The translations under genes and the position numbers were made by a program. Below, in pieces: positions 59,554-64,000 of a DNA stretch of 64,000 nt (its first letter is position 1; the number at the start of each line of letters is the position of its first letter). The notes below the pieces were generated by a model. That model was not told the DNA's origin and did not search any database. It saw only the letters and a list, made by a program, of their open reading frames with translations. The DNA is from Hyphomonadaceae bacterium UBA1849 (GTDB lineage Bacteria; Pseudomonadota; Alphaproteobacteria; Caulobacterales; Hyphomonadaceae), in the NCBI GenBank assembly GCA_002338565.1, contig DDIN01000008.1, positions 1,798,403 to 1,862,402 on the forward strand. Direction: 5' to 3'.

Positions 59554-60462
59554 ATGCGGTTCAAAGGCCTTGATCTCAATCTGCTGCAGGCGCTCGATCT
59601 TCTTCTTGAAGAAAAGCATGTATCCCGTGCCGCCGACCGAATGCATGTCACCCAACCTGCAATGAGTGGTGCGCTCACTAGGCTTCGGCAGTATTTCGGT
59701 GACCCGCTTTTGCTACAGCACGGCAAGCGGATGATCCCGACGCCGCATGCATTAAGTCTGCGCCCGAAATTGAAGCGCGTTCTCGGTGAGATAGACACTC
59801 TGATCGCGCAACTTTCCCAGTTCGAGCCGGAAACATCGGACCGCAAGTTTCTGATTGGCACTTCAGACTATGTTGTGGCCGTCATCTTTGCCCGGCTCAT
59901 GCCAAAACTCGCACAGATAGCGCCGCATATTTCGTTCGAGTTTATGGCGCCATCTGAGACTATGATCACGCGCTTCGAGCAGGGAGAGCTGGATATCGTG
60001 ATCACTCCGGAATATTTCGCGCCTCGCAACCACCCGCATGAGCGTCTCTATGAAGAGAACCATGTTGTGGTTGGCTGGTCACAAAATCCGGTTCTGGCTG
60101 ACGGGCGAATATCGCTCGAAGACTTCTATAAGGCGGGTCACGTCGTGGTAGAACTGGGGCGGGTGAGGCCGACCTCGTTCTCCGAAACCCAGCTCCAGAG
60201 GGGCGGAGAGCAGCGCAGTATCGAGATGAAAGTACCGTCCTTCCTGGCAGCCCCTGAAGTCGTGGTGGGGACACAACGTCTGACCGTGATGCATGAACGG
60301 CTAGCGCGTCTGTACGAGCAGCGTATCGACGTTAAATCCGTGCCGATGCCGTTTGAGATGCCGCCAATGACCCAGTTTTTGATGCACCACGAAACGCGTT
60401 CGGAAGATCCAAGTATCCAATGGCTGTGCGACCAAGTGCGCGATGCGGTGCCTTCGCTCTGA
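59554..60462 (+). CDS. LysR family transcriptional regulator of the aromatic island
   Basis: The 302-residue protein has a NodD/NahR-like N-terminal helix-turn-helix (LDLNLLQALDLLLEEKHVSRAADRMHVTQPAMSGALTRLRQYFGDPLLLQHGKRMIPTPHAL) and a LysR co-inducer domain (FLIGTSDYVVAVIFARLMPKLAQIAP). NodD/NahR-type members respond to aromatic inducers such as flavonoids, salicylate or their breakdown products. It is divergent from the dioxygenase operon and faces the MFS gene, so it probably controls both sides. No clear ribosome-binding site is seen. Confidence 0.93.
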   Translation: MRFKGLDLNLLQALDLLLEEKHVSRAADRMHVTQPAMSGALTRLRQYFGDPLLLQHGKRMIPTPHALSLRPKLKRVLGEIDTLIAQLSQFEPETSDRKFLIGTSDYVVAVIFARLMPKLAQIAPHISFEFMAPSETMITRFEQGELDIVITPEYFAPRNHPHERLYEENHVVVGWSQNPVLADGRISLEDFYKAGHVVVELGRVRPTSFSETQLQRGGEQRSIEMKVPSFLAAPEVVVGTQRLTVMHERLARLYEQRIDVKSVPMPFEMPPMTQFLMHHETRSEDPSIQWLCDQVRDAVPSL

Positions 60463-60590
60463 TTGGCGTGATACAATTCATCATTCTTCCTTATTAAAAA
60501 TGATCGTAACTACAAATTTTACTAATATGGTGGGATTTGTGACGCTTCCCTAAAAACGCTGAGATCATCAGCTGATGAAGGGAGGCGGCC

Positions 60591-61769
60591 ATGACAGATA
60601 CGGGCGCAAAAACGTTACACGGCGCGGTTCTAATGCTCGCGGCAATTCTGCCGACCATGGCGATTGTGTCTCTGGTGCCTGTGCTGCCGCTCCTGTTGCA
60701 GGAGTTCTCAGCGGTCGAAGGATCGGAGTTTCTGGTCCCGATCGCCATGACAATTCCCGCGTTATGTGTGGCGCTGTTTTCACCGGTCGCGGGCTGGTTA
60801 TCTGACAAGCTCGGGCGGAAGCCGGTCTTGCTCGTCTCTTTCCTGATCTATGGTGCTTTGGGTGTTTTACCTTTCGTACTGACGGACCTGTTTCACATCA
60901 TTTTCGCGCGCATAGGTCTTGGCATTGCCGAGGCGGCAATCATGACCGTCGCGACAGCGATGATCGGCGACTATTTCCATGGCGAACGGCGTGAACGCTG
61001 GGTCGCGACGCAAGTTGCAGTATCGAGCCTGAGCGCGATCGCGCTGATAGCTCTTGGCGGAGCACTGGGGGAGATCCTTGGATCGCGCGGACCGTTTCTT
61101 CTGTACTTGCTGGCGTTTCCAATCGCGCTGATCGCGGCTCTGGTTCTGTTCGAGCCTGATCATGTCCACCATGATGCGGCTGAGGCGGGAGGTTTCAAGC
61201 TCACAGCCATTCTCCCACTGCTGCTGACGACGCTTAGTATTGCCATTCTTTTCTACACAACCATCGTCAATCTCGGTCCGTTCCTCGCGCTCACAAGTGA
61301 GGTGACACCCGCGGTGATCGGTATCGCAGGGGCTGCTGTGAATGTTGGTGTGGCCGTTGGAAGTGTCGTGTTCGGTCGCGTGAAAGCGGCTTCGGGGCAG
61401 CTACTGCTCGGGCTTGGGCTGTGCTGTATGGGGCTCGGCTATCTCGGTGCAGGTGTATCGAGTGGTGTTGTGCCGGTCACGCTGTTTGCGGTGCTCATTT
61501 GTCTGGGCGCAGGACTGCTACTGCCAACTCTGCTGACCTGGATCCTGAAACTGCTCCCGCCTGCCGCACGTGGACGTGGCACAGGGATGTGGACGGGCAT
61601 GTTCTTCCTTGGTCAGTTCATCGCGCCAATTTTGGCCTCAGCGATTGCGGCAAAAGCAGGCGGTCTCGGAGAAGTTCTCTATATCTATGCGGGGATCGCG
61701 CTTGTTTTGATGCTTGCTGCGGCCATTGCCGCCAGAAATGCACCGCCGCTCAAAGCCGGTGCGAACTAA
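60591..61769 (+). CDS. MFS transporter
   Basis: The 392-residue protein has about twelve helices and the MFS loop 2-3 signature GWLSDKLGRKPVLLVSFLIYG. GGGAGG lies 5 nt before the ATG. It resembles DHA1-type exporters and could import the aromatic substrate or export a toxic product; direction cannot be told. It is 128 bp from the LysR stop and 36 bp before the next gene in the same direction. Confidence 0.9.
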   Translation: MTDTGAKTLHGAVLMLAAILPTMAIVSLVPVLPLLLQEFSAVEGSEFLVPIAMTIPALCVALFSPVAGWLSDKLGRKPVLLVSFLIYGALGVLPFVLTDLFHIIFARIGLGIAEAAIMTVATAMIGDYFHGERRERWVATQVAVSSLSAIALIALGGALGEILGSRGPFLLYLLAFPIALIAALVLFEPDHVHHDAAEAGGFKLTAILPLLLTTLSIAILFYTTIVNLGPFLALTSEVTPAVIGIAGAAVNVGVAVGSVVFGRVKAASGQLLLGLGLCCMGLGYLGAGVSSGVVPVTLFAVLICLGAGLLLPTLLTWILKLLPPAARGRGTGMWTGMFFLGQFIAPILASAIAAKAGGLGEVLYIYAGIALVLMLAAAIAARNAPPLKAGAN

Positions 61770-61805
61770 GACCTCACTTCGAGATCGCGACCAAAGGAGC
61801 CTGTC

Positions 61806-62807
61806 ATGAATGGTTTTCGAAATTTTGCTGCAGTTGGCGGGCTGACCCTCGCGCTGTGTACCGGGTCGGCCTGTTCAGAGGGGTCTGAGGTTCGCCCTGA
61901 GGCTCGCTATGACCTTGTGACTCTGGGCACAAGTGGCGGTCCTGTGCCGTCGCCTGTACGTTCGCAGCCGGCAAGCGCGCTGGTCAGAGGGCAGTCGGTT
62001 TTTCTTCTGGATATAGGAGACGGTACGTCAGGCCAGCTGGCAAAGATTGGTCTTCGCACAGAGCATGTTGAAGCGATTTTCATCAGCCATCTGCATTATG
62101 ACCATACAGGTGGTCTTGCCGCTCTGATGGGATTGCGTTTCCAGACTGACGCGCAAAACGAGATGGTGGTCTATGGGCCGCCGGGGACGCAGGCTCTGGT
62201 GAATGGTATTCTTGCATCAATGGCGCCTGGCGTAGAGAGCGGATACGCTGTACCGGGTGCCCGCCAGCCGACGCATCCAAGTGAGCAGGTCCGTGTTGTG
62301 GAACTGGCACATGCGGGGAGTTTCGAGGTCGCAGATTTTGCTGTCACGACCGCTGAAAACACCCATTACAGCTTTATGCCGGGAACACCGCAAGCGGACA
62401 TGTTCAAGTCCTACGCTTTTCGTTTTGATCTGCCGCAACGGTCTATCGTTTATACCGGTGATACCGGGCCAAGTGAGGCGGTAGAAGTGCTGGCTGAAGG
62501 CGCAGATATTCTGCTCGCAGAGATGATGGATATCGACTGGACCGTTGAAACCATGGCCGAGGTGAACCGACACCGTGCCCAGCCTTTGCCTGCGCCCGTG
62601 ATGGAAGGCATGGAGCAACATTTGCGTGCCCACCACATTACCGCCGAGCAGGTTGGCGAGATGGCCGCAAATGCAGGTGTCGACCGCGTGATCGTTACGC
62701 ATTTCGTCGGACGTGGCGATGAAGTCGGGCTTGCGGCTTATGTGTCCAGCATTGCTGAACGGTTTTCTGGTGATGCCGTCATCGCAAGCGATATGGACAC
62801 GTTCTGA
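61806..62807 (+). CDS. Exported metallo-beta-lactamase-fold hydrolase
   Basis: The 333-residue protein has a signal peptide ending near GSACSEG (lipobox-like; possibly a lipoprotein). The MBL-fold metal motif is SHLHYDHTGG (HxHxDH), and later metal ligands include TAENTHYS, IVYTGDTGPS and a late VTHFVG. Family members hydrolyse esters, lactones, sulfates or related substrates. AAGGAG precedes the ATG. It sits in the plus-strand block with the MFS and the DenD-like gene, so it may act on a precursor outside the cytoplasm. Confidence 0.88.
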   Translation: MNGFRNFAAVGGLTLALCTGSACSEGSEVRPEARYDLVTLGTSGGPVPSPVRSQPASALVRGQSVFLLDIGDGTSGQLAKIGLRTEHVEAIFISHLHYDHTGGLAALMGLRFQTDAQNEMVVYGPPGTQALVNGILASMAPGVESGYAVPGARQPTHPSEQVRVVELAHAGSFEVADFAVTTAENTHYSFMPGTPQADMFKSYAFRFDLPQRSIVYTGDTGPSEAVEVLAEGADILLAEMMDIDWTVETMAEVNRHRAQPLPAPVMEGMEQHLRAHHITAEQVGEMAANAGVDRVIVTHFVGRGDEVGLAAYVSSIAERFSGDAVIASDMDTF

Positions 62808-62833
62808 GGCACGCTTTCAGAAGGGGTAGTGTG

Positions 62834-63760
62834 ATGTCTGTTCTTGTGACGGGTGCGGGAGGCTTCATCGGGGCTAGCCTCGTGTCATATCTGGTCGAGC
62901 AGGGGCACGAGGTTGTGGCCTTGGACCGTTCACTGGACATGTGTCTGAAGGGCGATCAGGTCATCCCCGTTGAAGGTGATCTTACGCAGGACGCGACGAT
63001 CAGCGAGGCGTTCGCTCACAATGTGTCCGCGATCGTCCATCTGGCGGCTCTGCCCGGAGGCGCGGCTGAAACAGATCCTGAGCTGTCCTTCTCAGTGAAT
63101 GTGGAAGGTGCCTGGAAGCTTTTACGGCGCGCCGCGAGGATCAAGTCGGGCATTCGCTTCGTTTACGCCTCAACCATTGCAGTCTTTGGCGAACCGCTTC
63201 CCACAGATGGGCTGACTGATAGCACACCGGTAAATCCGCGCATGATTTATGGCATGCACAAAGCTATGGTTGAGATGGCGGTATCGTCCATGGCGCGGCG
63301 AGGCGAGCTGGATGCTATTGGCCTGCGGCTGCCGGGTATTGTGGCACGGCCTACGGGGGCATCAGGGCTTAAATCGGCATTCATGAGCGATATCTTTCAT
63401 GCGCTTCAACGTCATGAAACTATCGAACTACCTGTCTCGCAGGATGCGCAAATGTGGATGATGACAGTCGCAAACGCGGTTGATTGTCTGGTCAGTGCGA
63501 TCAGTCTGGATAGCGTGGTTCTGCCCGAAGACCGGATTGTGACCCTCCCGGCTTTGCGTGTCCGGATGGGTGACCTGGTCGCTGAAATCGCGCGGCAGAC
63601 GGGCGCGGACCCTTCGATTGTGACCTATGCACCGGATGTTACGCTCGAAGCTGCATTCGGTAATTACCCTTTGCTTTCAACACCCGCAGCCGACGCGGCG
63701 GGTTTTCGACACGACGGCGATCTGGCGCGTCTGGTGCAACGCGCACTTGCGCCGCGTTAG
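62834..63760 (+). CDS. NAD-dependent epimerase/dehydratase (DenD/SDR-like)
   Basis: The 308-residue extended SDR has MSVLVTGAGGFIGASLVSYLVEQGHEVVALDR (GxxGxxG), VHLAALPGGAAETDPELSFSVNVEGAWKLL, YASTIAVFGEPLP, YGMHK (YxxxK), and a Rossmann-type C-terminal half. It resembles D-erythronate dehydrogenase-type proteins. The ATG at 62834 follows AAGGGG; a GTG at 62831 would add one residue. It is 26 bp after the MBL gene, so the plus-strand genes look like one operon. Confidence 0.9.
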   Translation: MSVLVTGAGGFIGASLVSYLVEQGHEVVALDRSLDMCLKGDQVIPVEGDLTQDATISEAFAHNVSAIVHLAALPGGAAETDPELSFSVNVEGAWKLLRRAARIKSGIRFVYASTIAVFGEPLPTDGLTDSTPVNPRMIYGMHKAMVEMAVSSMARRGELDAIGLRLPGIVARPTGASGLKSAFMSDIFHALQRHETIELPVSQDAQMWMMTVANAVDCLVSAISLDSVVLPEDRIVTLPALRVRMGDLVAEIARQTGADPSIVTYAPDVTLEAAFGNYPLLSTPAADAAGFRHDGDLARLVQRALAPR

Positions 63761-63863
63761 CCCACCATTATCGCCAACCGAATATTCAGGAATGCGACGG
63801 CGATAGCCCGAACCACTCATCTTAAGTTTCTCCAACCGAATTCCGGCCCCGATGGAGATCCCG

Positions 63864-64000
63864 ATGAGTGCTGCCAGTCCAGCTTCCGCCGACGCGGCTG
63901 AGAAGGTTCAGGGCCGATTGCGCCCCGTGACGACGTTTGTCTTCGCGCTCGCCACCGGTACTTATGCTGGCAATCTCTATCTCGCCCAGCCTCTCATCGA
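63864..64000 (+). CDS. MFS transporter, N-terminal fragment (3' truncated by window edge)
   Basis: Starting at ATG 63864 (GGAG 6 nt upstream; ATG 63852 also in frame), the frame stays open to the window end. After a polar leader (MSAASPASADAAEKVQGRLR) it enters the first membrane helix, VTTFVFALATGTYAGNLYLA then QPLI, typical of MFS transporters. Only about 45 residues are visible, so the subfamily is uncertain. Confidence 0.65.
   Translation, partial: MSAASPASADAAEKVQGRLRPVTTFVFALATGTYAGNLYLAQPLI

Overview
The window is chromosomal DNA of a Gram-negative, TonB-rich alphaproteobacterium. An aquatic, Hyphomonadaceae/Caulobacterales-like heterotroph fits best. The reasons are two large TonB-dependent receptors, an Entner-Doudoroff glucose operon, a complete-looking valine catabolic operon, an ExoP/GumC-type fused tyrosine autokinase in the exopolysaccharide locus, and an encoded-CCA tRNA of alphaproteobacterial type. 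The genus is an inference from gene content; no marker gene settles it. I saw no insertion sequence, integrase, CRISPR array or rRNA.

Layout. 1-8466: end of a Bcr/CflA-type MFS exporter, a small lipoprotein, an ABC-F ATPase, a membrane protein, a GNAT acetyltransferase, a large periplasmic VIT/VWA/DUF2135 protein, a stand-alone ExbD and an Lrp-type regulator. 8864-8940: tRNA with CAU anticodon. 8993-29975: a Wzx/Wzy-type exopolysaccharide locus. It holds a priming sugar transferase, two O-antigen polymerase/ligase-like proteins, a transglutaminase-like lipoprotein, a Wza-like export lipoprotein, an outer-membrane barrel, a chain-length/tyrosine kinase, GalE, a truncated ugd remnant, a pyruvyltransferase-like protein, two GT4 glycosyltransferases, a sulfotransferase, a flippase, and GDP-fucose synthesis (gmd, fcl). 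Together they predict a secreted polysaccharide containing fucose and probably modified by sulfate and pyruvate. The block 20.6-26.6 kb is AT-richer and starts at a ugd gene broken after about 24 codons, so it looks like a swapped cassette.

30048-38454 (mostly minus strand): NAD(P)H-hydrate repair, a GNAT enzyme, and a tightly coupled zwf-pgl-edd-glk-eda operon. The C-terminal stump of what looks like a sodium/sugar symporter lies just upstream of that operon. 38867-43827: a MarR regulator divergent from a large acyl-CoA dehydrogenase and followed by a TonB receptor; matching operator-like sequences precede both. 43912-50245: mmsB, hydroxyisobutyryl-CoA hydrolase, acyl-CoA dehydrogenase, enoyl-CoA hydratase and mmsA (valine degradation), with a divergent LysR gene. 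50375-52876: a second TonB receptor whose extreme C-terminus is frameshifted.

53050-63760: an aromatic-catabolism island. Two FAD monooxygenases, a fumarylacetoacetate-hydrolase-family protein, a cupin, an unusual alpha/beta C-C hydrolase and a type I extradiol dioxygenase are read on the minus strand. A divergent LysR gene, an MFS transporter, a metallo-beta-lactamase-fold lipoprotein/secreted protein and a DenD-like SDR are on the plus strand. The substrate is unknown. This island and the sulfated-fucose EPS cassette are the best candidates for undescribed biology. The window ends inside another MFS gene (from 63864).
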